From CAYILR01 sp964364175 (GTDB lineage Bacteria; Bdellovibrionota; UBA1018), in NCBI GenBank assembly GCA_964364175.1, contig CAYILR010000017.1, positions 1 to 64,000 of the forward strand: 64,000 nucleotides of DNA, given 5' to 3'. Of the stretch, positions 44,260 through 52,862 are shown in pieces. The notes beneath the pieces are model-generated. The model made no database searches. It was given only the letters and a program-made list of their open reading frames with translations, and had not been told where the DNA came from. A program made the translations under genes and the position numbers. Each line of letters opens with the position of its first letter. The first letter of the stretch is position 1.

Positions 44260-45728
44260 TTTGCGGCCGCAGCCTCTTTCACGGTCAACTTATTGAAGAC
44301 CTCGAAGGATTTGAGCAAGTTCACTGCTTCTTTGACTTGGAAATCCTCTTTCGGATTAAACTTCATCGGCTCCATGTCGTCGTCTTTGTCCTTGCCGTCT
44401 TTTTTGTCTTTCTTCTTGCCAATCATCTCCAGCTCTTCTTTTTTGTACTCTTCTTTTTTCGCTTTGGCTGCGGCTGCATCTTCTGGATCTTCCTTATTCG
44501 CCATGTGGCCTTTGAGATCTTTTTCTCTCAAGAACTCTTGCTTGCGCTTGGCTTCTGCTAGGAGTTTTGGATCGTAATCATCCAACATCACGTCGGGGAC
44601 CACGCCTTTCTCCTGAATGCTACGACCGCTCGGGGTGTAATAACGAGCGATGGTCAATTTCAAACCAATGTCCTTGCCCAGGTCCATCACAGTTTGAACG
44701 GATCCTTTTCCGAAAGTCGTGTTGCCCACGATGATTGCGCGATGATGATCCTGCAGAGCTCCTGCAACAATCTCTGCTGCCGATGCAGTGCTAGAGTTCA
44801 CGAGGATCGCAACAGGCAGATCTTTGCGTGCCACACCTTTGCGAGCGTACTTCACTTCTTTTTGATCTTTGTTTCGACCGATCGTGGAAACTACGACTCC
44901 ATCATCAATGAAGAGCGATGTGACCTCTACGGCTTGATCCAATAATCCACCCGGATTGTAACGCAAGTCAAAGATCAGACCTTTGAGCTTCTTGCCCCCT
45001 TTGGACTCGAGTTTCTCGATCGCTTTTTTCACATCAGCAGCGGCGTTTTCGTTGAAACTGCTCAAACGCACATAGCCCCACTGAGGTTCCAGCTCTTCAA
45101 ACTTCACAGACTGAATCTTGATAATATCTCGAATGATTTTAACTTCTTTCACGCGCTCGAATCCGTCGCGATAAATTGAAAGAACCACTTCTGATCCTTT
45201 TTTGCCTCTCATCTTAGAAACAGCTTCGGTGAGACTCATCCCTTTGGTGCTCTCGTCATTAATTTTGATGATCCGATCGCTGGGTTTCAAACCGGCTTTC
45301 CAAGCGGGGGTATCTTCGATGGGAGTAATGACAGTCAGCACATTGTCCTTCATTCCAATCTCAACACCGAGGCCACCGAATTTTCCGCTGGTATCAATTT
45401 TCATGTCTTTGAAAATTTCGGGAGTCAGGAAATTAGAGTGTGGATCCAGAGTTTCGAGCATTCCTTTGATCGCACCATAAACAAGATCTTTGTTTTTCAC
45501 TTCTTCGACGTAATTATTTTCGACAAAATGGAGAACTTTTTGAAAAAGCTCCAAGTTTTCGTATCGGTCTTGCCCGCCGGAAACAGAACTTCCACTCGAA
45601 CTATCTCCAGCAGCTTCTGCAGTCGCTAGGATGACCTGTTTGGCAATGCTCTGGCCAAAAGCCAAACCGAGCCACGAAACAGTGAGCACTGCACAGAACG
45701 TCAGGATCTTCTTGGATGCTTGATTCAT
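44256..45728 (-). CDS. ctpA: C-terminal processing peptidase (S41 family)
   Basis: The 490-residue protease has a membrane or signal segment (ILTFCAVLTVSWLGLAFG), an N-terminal helical part, a PDZ domain (about 110-190: GLGVEIGMKDNVLTVITPIE), and the S41 core with the catalytic Ser in VNSSTASAAEIVAGAL and the Lys in TFGKGSVQT. It trims envelope proteins from their C termini. A highly charged Lys/Glu/Asp tail (about 405-470) is unusual in length. Gaps of 16 bases to envC and a 4-base overlap with xseA mark one operon. Confidence 0.94.
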   Translation of the reverse strand: MNQASKKILTFCAVLTVSWLGLAFGQSIAKQVILATAEAAGDSSSGSSVSGGQDRYENLELFQKVLHFVENNYVEEVKNKDLVYGAIKGMLETLDPHSNFLTPEIFKDMKIDTSGKFGGLGVEIGMKDNVLTVITPIEDTPAWKAGLKPSDRIIKINDESTKGMSLTEAVSKMRGKKGSEVVLSIYRDGFERVKEVKIIRDIIKIQSVKFEELEPQWGYVRLSSFNENAAADVKKAIEKLESKGGKKLKGLIFDLRYNPGGLLDQAVEVTSLFIDDGVVVSTIGRNKDQKEVKYARKGVARKDLPVAILVNSSTASAAEIVAGALQDHHRAIIVGNTTFGKGSVQTVMDLGKDIGLKLTIARYYTPSGRSIQEKGVVPDVMLDDYDPKLLAEAKRKQEFLREKDLKGHMANKEDPEDAAAAKAKKEEYKKEELEMIGKKKDKKDGKDKDDDMEPMKFNPKEDFQVKEAVNLLKSFEVFNKLTVKEAAAAK

Positions 45729-45744
45729 AGACTTTCAGGTTAAG

Positions 45745-46893
45745 CTAATTGGTGACCCACTGCAATGGGTTCACAGCGACATTTCGAGAACGAATTTCAA
45801 AATAAACGGGTTTACCAGATGCGTCACTCATCCCAATCCGATCCCCAGTCAGAACTGCATCGCCCGCTTTTTTGCTTAAAACACCGAGACGGGCGCAAAG
45901 AGAGTAAACCTGATTGCCATGATCGATGATGGCGACTTTTCCGTAACCCGCCAGCTCGCCTGAATAAGCAATTTTTCCTTCTGAAACCGATGTGACCGGC
46001 TGATTGGGCCGCCCAGCGATCTCAATCCCCTTTTTGAAAACATAGAGCCCCGACTGTGCATCCATCTGGCGACCAAAGGCCGACACGATTTTACCCGGAA
46101 TCGGCAATTTGAGATGTCCTTGCATCTGCGCGATCTGCCCAATGCGAACGGCCTGAGCGGCTGTTTTTTCCACTTGTTGCGAGTGTTCGAGCTCCTTGCG
46201 TGCGTTGAACTCCGTCAAAAGCCGCTCCACTTGAAATTCGACTCCCTTGAGTTTGCGATAATGCTCCAGCTGCTGAACCCGATCGACTTGGCGCTTTTTC
46301 AGGAGATCCATTTGCATGTCTTGGCTGAGTTGCATCAAGCCCTTCTGCTCTTGAAGTTCTTGCACCAGATAATCCAGCTGCGCGCGCTCTTCACGGATTT
46401 TGATTTCGAGACGGTCGGCATCTTGCAAATCGATTTTGTAAACTTCAACTTCATGCAGGCGCTGATCCACCAGACGAGACAGGACTTTTCTGCGAGGAGC
46501 CTCGAGGGTTTCCTGCTCGGGCAGCCACGTGGAACGGGGTTGCTCATGAAAAGAGCGCATTAGGTCTTTGAGTGAACGACGGATCGACTTGGATTGGGTT
46601 GTAACTTTTTCTTTTAGAAGCCCACGGCGCTCTTCCAAATCACCGATGGCTTGCTCAAGCTCCTGTATTCTCACTTGCCCCAGGCGTCGCTCTTCTTCCT
46701 GGAGCTCAATCAGTTTTTTTAAACGCACGATATTCATCCGAGCTTGTTTTTGCTCTTTCAGGCCCACGATCAGGGACTGCTCTACAATCATGACTTGGCT
46801 TCGAACGGATCGCATTTTATCGGAGAGCGATGGAGATGGGATCGCTGCATTCGTCTGCGATGGGAAAAAAACCATGAACAACAAAAAAATCAT
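45745..46893 (-). CDS. envC: EnvC-like amidase activator (coiled coil plus degenerate M23 domain)
   Basis: The 382-residue protein begins with a signal peptide (MIFLLFMVFFPSQTNA), followed by a long coiled coil (about 25-250) and a C-terminal LytM/M23 fold. The zinc ligands are lost: where enzymes have HxGxD it reads FKKGIEIAG, and where they have HLH it reads VYFEIRSRN. That is the hallmark of EnvC/NlpD-type proteins, which switch on cell-division amidases. The genes for FtsX and FtsE lie directly upstream with overlap, which supports the FtsEX-EnvC assignment. Confidence 0.87.
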   Translation of the reverse strand: MIFLLFMVFFPSQTNAAIPSPSLSDKMRSVRSQVMIVEQSLIVGLKEQKQARMNIVRLKKLIELQEEERRLGQVRIQELEQAIGDLEERRGLLKEKVTTQSKSIRRSLKDLMRSFHEQPRSTWLPEQETLEAPRRKVLSRLVDQRLHEVEVYKIDLQDADRLEIKIREERAQLDYLVQELQEQKGLMQLSQDMQMDLLKKRQVDRVQQLEHYRKLKGVEFQVERLLTEFNARKELEHSQQVEKTAAQAVRIGQIAQMQGHLKLPIPGKIVSAFGRQMDAQSGLYVFKKGIEIAGRPNQPVTSVSEGKIAYSGELAGYGKVAIIDHGNQVYSLCARLGVLSKKAGDAVLTGDRIGMSDASGKPVYFEIRSRNVAVNPLQWVTN

Positions 46894-47753
46894 CGCGAAG
46901 AAACTCCTGCTGCCAATACGCCCGAGATCATTCCTAACGTCGATCCAATCACCAAAAGAAGCAATCCCATGCTAGCTGACGGAACAGGCATCTCGGTGAG
47001 CAGCGGTGACAGACCCTTGACCTGCATCGTGATCTGAACCCCCACAGTTGCCCAAGCTGCCCAAGCAATCGCGCCTCCCATAAATCCCACCAACCAGGAC
47101 GAAATCAAAGTAGGCATGCGGATCACAACCTCGTTCGCACCCCAAAGCCTGAGAAACGAAATCGCATCGGATTGAATGGTGCGATTCATTCTCACCAGGT
47201 GAACCAGCCCCGTCATCAAAGCCAAAGCCAATCCCATCAGCATCAAGCGAGCGACCCATCGCAAGGCACGAAATGCACCGACTACGTTTTTGTAACGATC
47301 CTTAGATGTCTCCATGGACTCAATGCCGGGCATTCCGTGAATGGCCTGCGCTGTCTGGTCCTGAAAAACCCCAGAAATAGAAATATATCGAGGAATCAGG
47401 GCTGTGCCTTCTTCGCCCATGTCCTCCAGCTCACGACTCAGTTCAGGATAGCGAGGCTTGAGTTCCGCAATGAATTCTGACGCGCTCATTTTTTGCACAT
47501 GGATGGCGGACCCCAAGGAAGTTTGAATCGAATCCACCAAACGCGTCTCTCCTGCGCGATCCAGCTGCGGAGATAAATACGCGGTGATCACTTGTTCTTG
47601 CTGCAAGCGTTGGACGACCGGAGCGAATCCCTGTTCGATCCAAAACAAAAATCCGGAGAGCACCAGCAAAACGGAAGCTGTCAGAATCGAGCTAGCTTGA
47701 CTGAGCGGCGCCAATCGAAAAGGACGCCAGGCCAGCTTCAAAAAAATACTCAT
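46890..47753 (-). CDS. ftsX: Cell-division ABC transporter permease FtsX
   Basis: The ATG at 47753 overlaps the ftsE stop (ATGA); the frame continues to 47900 only inside ftsE. The 287-residue product has a first membrane helix (ASSILTASVLLVLSGFLFW), a periplasmic loop of about 120 residues with the FtsX fold (VITAYLSPQLDRAGETRLVD), and three further helices in the last third. It passes the ATPase signal to EnvC, whose gene overlaps its stop. Confidence 0.92.
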   Translation of the reverse strand: MSIFLKLAWRPFRLAPLSQASSILTASVLLVLSGFLFWIEQGFAPVVQRLQQEQVITAYLSPQLDRAGETRLVDSIQTSLGSAIHVQKMSASEFIAELKPRYPELSRELEDMGEEGTALIPRYISISGVFQDQTAQAIHGMPGIESMETSKDRYKNVVGAFRALRWVARLMLMGLALALMTGLVHLVRMNRTIQSDAISFLRLWGANEVVIRMPTLISSWLVGFMGGAIAWAAWATVGVQITMQVKGLSPLLTEMPVPSASMGLLLLVIGSTLGMISGVLAAGVSSR

Positions 47754-48424
47754 AATAGACCATCCTCCAAAACCACGTGTCCGCCTCTCAATACAGCGCA
47801 TCGTTTGCGCACACGCCGGACGATCTCGCGATCGTGTGTAGCCAAAACAACAGTAGAACCCATGACGTTCGCTTTCAAGAGCAAGTCCATCATGGTCCAA
47901 GTCGTGTCCTTGTCCTGTGCTCCTGTGGGTTCGTCAGCGATGATCAGCTCCGGAGCGCGCGCCAACGCTCGTGCAACTGCAACTCTCTGAGCTTCCCCCC
48001 CGGATAGGGTCTGGATTTTTTTCTCACGACGGTCAGTCAGGTGAAGTCGCTCCAGAATTTCGAGAATTTTTCTTTTGGATTCCGCGGTCAGAGCGCGATT
48101 GCCGCTCAGAGACAGCGAAAGTGCAATATTTTCCATCACGGTCAAATCCGGAATCAAATGCAGACCTTGCGGCACATATCCCAACGCGCGCCGGATCGTC
48201 CTTAGAGTTGAAGGTGACACGCGAGACAAATCATAACCAAACAAGCTGATCTGACCTCCGCTTGCAGCCTCCTCTGTCGCCAATATTCTCAACAACGATG
48301 ATTTACCCGCTCCACTTCCACCAATCACATAGAGGAATTCGCCCTGCTTGAGTTTTAAATTGACTCGCTCCAGCACACGGCTGTGACCGAAGTATGTTTT
48401 TGATACTGATACTAAATCTACCAT
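47750..48424 (-). CDS. ftsE: Cell-division ABC transporter ATPase FtsE
   Basis: The 224-residue ATPase has Walker A GGSGAGKSSLLRIL, the Q-loop near GYVPQGLHLIPDLTVMENIA, signature LSGGEAQRVAVARAL, Walker B LIIADEPTG and the switch His in LATHDREIV. It is the first gene of the minus-strand operon, divergent from the membrane protein upstream of tolQ. Confidence 0.94.
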   Translation of the reverse strand: MVDLVSVSKTYFGHSRVLERVNLKLKQGEFLYVIGGSGAGKSSLLRILATEEAASGGQISLFGYDLSRVSPSTLRTIRRALGYVPQGLHLIPDLTVMENIALSLSLSGNRALTAESKRKILEILERLHLTDRREKKIQTLSGGEAQRVAVARALARAPELIIADEPTGAQDKDTTWTMMDLLLKANVMGSTVVLATHDREIVRRVRKRCAVLRGGHVVLEDGLL

Positions 48425-48507
48425 CCAAACGATCCCCCTTCTCCAGGATAACCTAAATTACGAAAAGAGAAAAATTTGACAGGCATGAAGCGACAAACGG
48501 ATGATCT

Positions 48508-49434
48508 ATGGGAGTGAATCTTGCTATTTCGTTGAATAAAGTCAAAATTTTGGCTCCCCTTTCGGGCTTGGCTGCCTATATGGTCTGGATCGCTGCGTTC
48601 AAGATGCTTTTTTTAACTCTGGCGGTTTATCTTTTTGTCTCCGCCCATCCTGGCGCCTCCGGGTTTGACGAAATTCATGACTGGGTCAGCTCCAACGAAC
48701 TCACCTTGATGGCAGTGAGTTCGCTGCTCTTTGTTCTGGTGCTTCGTTCTTCTTCCCCCTCGCGAACCGCGACTTGGGAGGAATTTGTTCACAGCGAACG
48801 TTGGATCAAAAGATTTCTTCCCGGATTCGTGAATGGATCCCTCATTGCAGGTGTGCTGATTCTTGCCTTTATCGCTGCGGGTTTGTACCGATTCCTGGGA
48901 TTGCTGCTCCAACCCGAAGAAGCGTCGCTCACTCTCGTGCAGTTTTTTGCAAAAACCCTGAGCTGCATCGCTCTCGCTTATTGCGAGGCTTATCTTTTCA
49001 ATCAGCGTTGGCTGAGTCGCTTTCGCGGCTTTGCTCAACATGACTGGATCGTGGTAGGCATTATCGGAGTCGCCTACTGCCTCGTCAAAATGATTCAGTT
49101 CGAACTGAGCTGGACCCAGGTTTTCACTTTGTTGCTGATTCAGATTTTGATTTCGAGCCGTAAAATAATTGACGGTGATTTTGGTTTTGGCGCAGGATTT
49201 CTATCCGGACTGTGGTTTATTTTTCACCCCGTTTTCAGCCTTTCCATCTTGGGGAACTCAGTTTCTGGATTGTGGATGATTCGGCCCGTTGCTTTGGCAG
49301 GTTTTCCAGAAGAATGGTCCCGATGGGCTTCCGGTGGAATCGGCGGTCCTTTGTCCAGCTTGGTGCTTCAATTAATTCTGGTCTCACTCATCCTAAAAAC
49401 GGTTATCAAAAACAAAAAAAAGGGGCACTCTTAG
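48508..49434 (+). CDS. Multi-spanning membrane protein preceding tolQ (possibly CPBP-like)
   Basis: The 308-residue product has about eight membrane helices. A segment YCEAYLFNQRWLSRF and a later FIFHPVFSLSILGN faintly resemble the ExxxR and HxxxN motifs of CPBP/CAAX-protease-like proteins, but the match is imperfect. tolQ starts 3 bases after its stop, so it belongs to the tol operon. Its role there is unknown. Confidence 0.55.
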   Translation: MGVNLAISLNKVKILAPLSGLAAYMVWIAAFKMLFLTLAVYLFVSAHPGASGFDEIHDWVSSNELTLMAVSSLLFVLVLRSSSPSRTATWEEFVHSERWIKRFLPGFVNGSLIAGVLILAFIAAGLYRFLGLLLQPEEASLTLVQFFAKTLSCIALAYCEAYLFNQRWLSRFRGFAQHDWIVVGIIGVAYCLVKMIQFELSWTQVFTLLLIQILISSRKIIDGDFGFGAGFLSGLWFIFHPVFSLSILGNSVSGLWMIRPVALAGFPEEWSRWASGGIGGPLSSLVLQLILVSLILKTVIKNKKKGHS

Positions 49435-49437
49435 GTT

Positions 49438-50139
49438 ATGCAAACTCCATCCGCAGTCCAAACCGGCGCCATTCAACTGATTCTCCAGGCAGGACCCATC
49501 GTCAAACTGGTTCTATTATTTTTATTTATGAGCTCGGTGGTCTGCTGGACGATTATTTTTGCAAAGTGGATATCTTTGAAGAAAGCCGCCCGGCAAGACG
49601 GGCAATTTCTGGATAGTTTCTGGGCAGGAAAAAGCATCGACGAGGTTTTCATCAAAACAGAAATCTACCCGGCTTCGCCAGTCGCTGCCGTTTTTCAATC
49701 CGGCTATAAAGAACTTCGCAAACTCACTGGAGCGGACGGTCAAACCAACTCACCCGCTGGGATTGAAAATATCAGCCGAGCTTTGGCGCGCACTTCCAAC
49801 GCACAAGTGACCCAGCTGGAGCACAACATCAATTGGTTGGCTACAACAGCCAGTGCTGCTCCGTTCGTCGGGCTATTTGGGACTGTGTGGGGCATTATGA
49901 CTTCCTTTCAAAACATCGGTGCATCTGGATCAGCCAACCTGGCTGTCGTCGCACCTGGAATTTCGGAGGCATTGATCGCTACGGCTGCAGGACTTGCTGC
50001 CGCCATCCCTGCGGCCATCGCCTACAACCATTTCGTGGGGCGAATCCGTAGAATTGCAGTGGACATCGACTGTTTCTCACAAGATTTATTGAATATCCTT
50101 CAACGCAATCTCTCCTCCCCGAAATTGGAGGCGAAATAA
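49438..50139 (+). CDS. tolQ: TolQ/ExbB/MotA-family proton-channel protein
   Basis: The 233-residue protein has three membrane helices: an early one (KLVLLFLFMSSVVCWTIIFA) and two later ones (NWLATTASAAPFVGLFGTVWG and ALIATAAGLAAAIPAAIAYN), with the family's GLFGTVWGIMTSF. With TolR it uses proton flow to drive TolA. tolR follows by 3 bases. Confidence 0.93.
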   Translation: MQTPSAVQTGAIQLILQAGPIVKLVLLFLFMSSVVCWTIIFAKWISLKKAARQDGQFLDSFWAGKSIDEVFIKTEIYPASPVAAVFQSGYKELRKLTGADGQTNSPAGIENISRALARTSNAQVTQLEHNINWLATTASAAPFVGLFGTVWGIMTSFQNIGASGSANLAVVAPGISEALIATAAGLAAAIPAAIAYNHFVGRIRRIAVDIDCFSQDLLNILQRNLSSPKLEAK

Positions 50140-50142
50140 TTC

Positions 50143-50574
50143 GTGGCACTTTCTTTTCAAAAAAATCAAACGGGTTCAGGGACTCAATCGGCACTTTCTG
50201 AAATCAACGTCACACCGCTCGTCGATGTGATGCTGGTTTTGCTGATCGTATTCATGGTGTCTGCGCCATTGATGCAGCAGGGAATCTCAGTGGATCTCCC
50301 CAAAACAAATGCACCTTCTATGAATGAGGCTCCCGAACAAATGGTTTTGGTGATTGAGCGAAACAAACGGATTCTACTGAATGGAAATTTGGTTTCTTCG
50401 AGTGATCTGCGCGAAAAACTCATTGCAATCGCCAAGATGAAACCTAATCTGGAGATCGTCATCCAAGGCGATCAAGGTGTCCCCTATGGGACTGTCGCGC
50501 AAGTCATGGCTGAAGTGAAACAAGCAGGAATCAATCGAGTCGGCCTAGCGACGGAGCCTGCCCCCCAAAAATGA
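50143..50574 (+). CDS. tolR: TolR/ExbD-family protein
   Basis: A GTG start at 50143 with GGAGG upstream gives 143 residues. The single membrane helix with the proton-carrying Asp reads LVDVMLVLLIVFMVSAPLM, and the periplasmic domain follows (LRKL-type fold ending VKQAGINRVGL). It forms the stator with TolQ. The stop overlaps the next start (ATGA). Confidence 0.93.
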   Translation: MALSFQKNQTGSGTQSALSEINVTPLVDVMLVLLIVFMVSAPLMQQGISVDLPKTNAPSMNEAPEQMVLVIERNKRILLNGNLVSSSDLREKLIAIAKMKPNLEIVIQGDQGVPYGTVAQVMAEVKQAGINRVGLATEPAPQK

Positions 50575-51368
50575 AGCTGGATCAGTCCACGCACGAACAG
50601 AGAAGTCCGAGCGACGCATTCTCCCGGCCATTTGCAGTTTCAGCCGTTTTGCATGGGACACTTCTCACGTTTTTCATCATTCACAGCCTGATTTGGGACA
50701 CCCCACGCCAAGCGCATATTCCGACCTTGCGGGTAGATCTCGTGGGATTGCCAGATCAGCTCAAAGGACAAAAAAATCCGGGCGTCACTCCCAATGAATC
50801 AGAGCTCACTAAAGAATTAGACCAAGCCCGCAAAGAGGCTCAAAAAATTAAAACACAAAAGGTCATTTCTCCTCCGAAATCTGATGAGATGGTTGTTTCA
50901 CCGAAAAAAAAGGATAAAAAAGAATCGAAGAAGGAAGAGAAAAAAAGACTCCGAGAAGAGCGTCTTCAAAACGCGCTCGATCGAATCAAAGCTCTTTCTA
51001 AAATAGGAGACGACTCCAAAGGCCGGGGCGCTCCCATCAAGGGCAATAAAATCTCCCCGGGCACCAGCCTCTCGGGAGAAGCACGTGAAGGCACTGCAGC
51101 CGAGTATTACGACGCCCTCCGTGAACACTTGCAAGAGCGTTGGGAGCTGCCTCGCTGGCTTGCACGAAAAAACCTCTCGGCGAAGGTGATGCTCTACATT
51201 GATCGCAGAGGCAAAGTGGATCAGCTGGTTTTTACGCAAAGCTCCGGCGACGCTCAATACGATGCGGCCGTCAAAAAAACGATCATGGATAGCCAACCCT
51301 TCCCTACGCCTAATCAACAAGCCCAGATGCTAGGTTCCCGTGGAATCGCGATTCATTTTCCATTATGA
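50571..51368 (+). CDS. tolA: TolA/TonB-type energy transducer
   Basis: The 265-residue protein has one membrane helix (FAVSAVLHGTLLTFFIIHSL) with the conserved His of TolA/TonB anchors, a long Lys/Glu-rich helical stretch (about 80-145), and a C-terminal TonB_C-like domain (YYDALREHLQERWELPRWL, VMLYIDRRGKVDQLVF, YDAAVKKTIMDSQPFP). It spans the periplasm to carry energy to TolB/Pal. Position between tolR and tolB supports TolA over TonB. Confidence 0.88.
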   Translation: MKLDQSTHEQRSPSDAFSRPFAVSAVLHGTLLTFFIIHSLIWDTPRQAHIPTLRVDLVGLPDQLKGQKNPGVTPNESELTKELDQARKEAQKIKTQKVISPPKSDEMVVSPKKKDKKESKKEEKKRLREERLQNALDRIKALSKIGDDSKGRGAPIKGNKISPGTSLSGEAREGTAAEYYDALREHLQERWELPRWLARKNLSAKVMLYIDRRGKVDQLVFTQSSGDAQYDAAVKKTIMDSQPFPTPNQQAQMLGSRGIAIHFPL

Positions 51369-51381
51369 TCGAAGGTGACGC

Positions 51382-52698
51382 ATGAAAACACAAATCATCG
51401 GCATGATCCTGGCACTCTGTTTGGCTTCGCCTTCGTTCGCTGAAGACAGCAAAAGCCCAGATGCGCAAAACACCTTCATCGCCGTTGGGACCGCAAAAAC
51501 AAAAAAAACAGGCCTCGCTTTTCTCGACATCCAAACCACTGGATCCACTCAAGCCTATTCCGAAATCATCCGCACCACGATCACCAACGACCTGCTCTTC
51601 ATGGATGCTTTTAAATTCGCCGACAAAGCAGCGTTCGTCGGTGATCCAAACAAAATGTCGAACTGGACCACCATCGGCGTGGAATATCTGATTCAAGCTA
51701 AATTAAGCATCGAGAACAACGCGCTCGTGCTGGAAGCTCGGCTCACCGAAACCACTGGCGGGAAGGATTTAATCAATAAACGCTATGTTTCATTAATCAA
51801 CGAAAGCAAAACCCTGGCTCATACCTTCGCTAACCAGATCGTAGAGACTCTGACTAGTCTGCCTGGGATTTTTCTCACCAAAATCACAATGGTCTGCGAT
51901 CGAACTGGGAAAAAAGAAGTCTACATCATGAACTATGACGGGTCAGACATCCGAGAGCTCACTAAGCATCGCTCCGTCACTGTGGGCCCCAACTGGAGCC
52001 CGGACGGCACAAAAATCGCCTACACCGTTTATGCAAAACACCGGGATAACACCAAGAACCCTGATCTTTATGAACTTGATTTTAGATCGAACTCAATTCG
52101 ACTTCTGTCGAATCGAAAAGGAATGAACAGCGGCGCTGCTTATTCCCCCGATGGCGGAAAAATCGCACTGACCATGCATTTCCTCGGCAACGCAGAAATT
52201 TTCTCCATGGACGCAAACGCTCCGCAATCCGTCGTCCGCCTGAGCAAATCTTTTGGCAACTCGGTGAATCCCAGCTGGAGTCCGGACGGTAAAAAAATCA
52301 CTTTTATCTCGGATCGTGCAGGAGCCCCCATGGTGTACGTGATGGCAGCCGACGGCGGCAATGTTCAACGGCTGACGTTCGCAGGCAAATACAACGACTC
52401 GCCCAGCTGGTCTCCGCAGAACAACAAAATCGCATTCTCCGGTTGGATCGATAAGGGCTTCGATGTTTTCATCATGAATCCGGATGGAACCAACATCGAG
52501 CGGCTAAGCAAGGACACCGGCAGCAATGAAGGCCCCGCATTCAGCCCCGACGGCAACTTCATCACCTTCAACTCGAATCGCACTGGCCAGGATAATATTT
52601 ATGTCGTGAATGTCGACGGCACATTCACTCGCCGACTGACCTACGGTTTGGGCAACTGCACTTCTCCCAAGTGGTCGATGCCTCCTGGGAAGAAGTGA
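51382..52698 (+). CDS. tolB: Tol-Pal system protein TolB
   Basis: The 438-residue product has a signal peptide (IIGMILALCLASPSFAED), an N-terminal alpha/beta domain and a C-terminal beta-propeller of repeated blades (SPDGTKIAYT, SPDGGKIALT, SPDGKKITFIS, SPQNNKIAFSG, SPDGNFITFNS). It works in the periplasm with TolA and Pal in outer-membrane constriction. The expected downstream pal gene is missing; a 24-codon copy of the tolB end occurs about 1.4 kb further on. Confidence 0.95.
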   Translation: MKTQIIGMILALCLASPSFAEDSKSPDAQNTFIAVGTAKTKKTGLAFLDIQTTGSTQAYSEIIRTTITNDLLFMDAFKFADKAAFVGDPNKMSNWTTIGVEYLIQAKLSIENNALVLEARLTETTGGKDLINKRYVSLINESKTLAHTFANQIVETLTSLPGIFLTKITMVCDRTGKKEVYIMNYDGSDIRELTKHRSVTVGPNWSPDGTKIAYTVYAKHRDNTKNPDLYELDFRSNSIRLLSNRKGMNSGAAYSPDGGKIALTMHFLGNAEIFSMDANAPQSVVRLSKSFGNSVNPSWSPDGKKITFISDRAGAPMVYVMAADGGNVQRLTFAGKYNDSPSWSPQNNKIAFSGWIDKGFDVFIMNPDGTNIERLSKDTGSNEGPAFSPDGNFITFNSNRTGQDNIYVVNVDGTFTRRLTYGLGNCTSPKWSMPPGKK

Positions 52699-52699
52699 G
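52626..52699 (+). repeat. Original copy of the duplicated tolB 3' end
   Basis: The last 24 codons of tolB (TRRLTYGLGNCTSPKWSMPP then GKK and stop) match 54035-54108 with six mismatches in 74 bases. All six are synonymous changes (Arg, Thr, Leu, Gly, Pro and Ser codons). Confidence 0.9.
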
Positions 52700-52733
52700 A
52701 TTCAAATTTAATTATAAAGAAAATTTCCAAAAC

Positions 52734-52751
52734 AGCTTCGGCGCCGAAGCT
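52734..52751. repeat. 18-base palindrome after tolB, shared with the second HNH gene
   Basis: AGCTTCGGCGCCGAAGCT is a perfect palindrome 36 bases after the tolB stop. Seventeen of its bases recur inside the HNH gene at 55782-55798. It may be a small dispersed repeat or the trace of a lost HNH-like sequence. It has no T-run, so a standard terminator is unlikely. Confidence 0.45.
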
Positions 52752-52862
52752 ACTGGCTTGATGGGCATGATTTACCACAAAATAGCCTAATAAACATTAT
52801 ATTTGACATAATCATTATCTATACCGTTGATTATAAGATTAATCAGCGATATTGTTGTGGGT

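Noticed and set aside
47754..47900. Longer N terminus for FtsX
   Set aside because: The added codons lie within ftsE and the normal FtsX start (MSIFLKLAWRPFRLAP) follows the ATGA overlap.
52734..52751. The palindrome after tolB as a Rho-independent terminator
   Set aside because: There is no T-run on the plus strand and no loop, and the same sequence occurs inside a coding region.
52803..52836. TTGACA at 52803 as the promoter of the DUF4143 ATPase
   Set aside because: No acceptable -10 hexamer lies 16-18 bases downstream; the only TATAA-like stretch is about 22 bases away.
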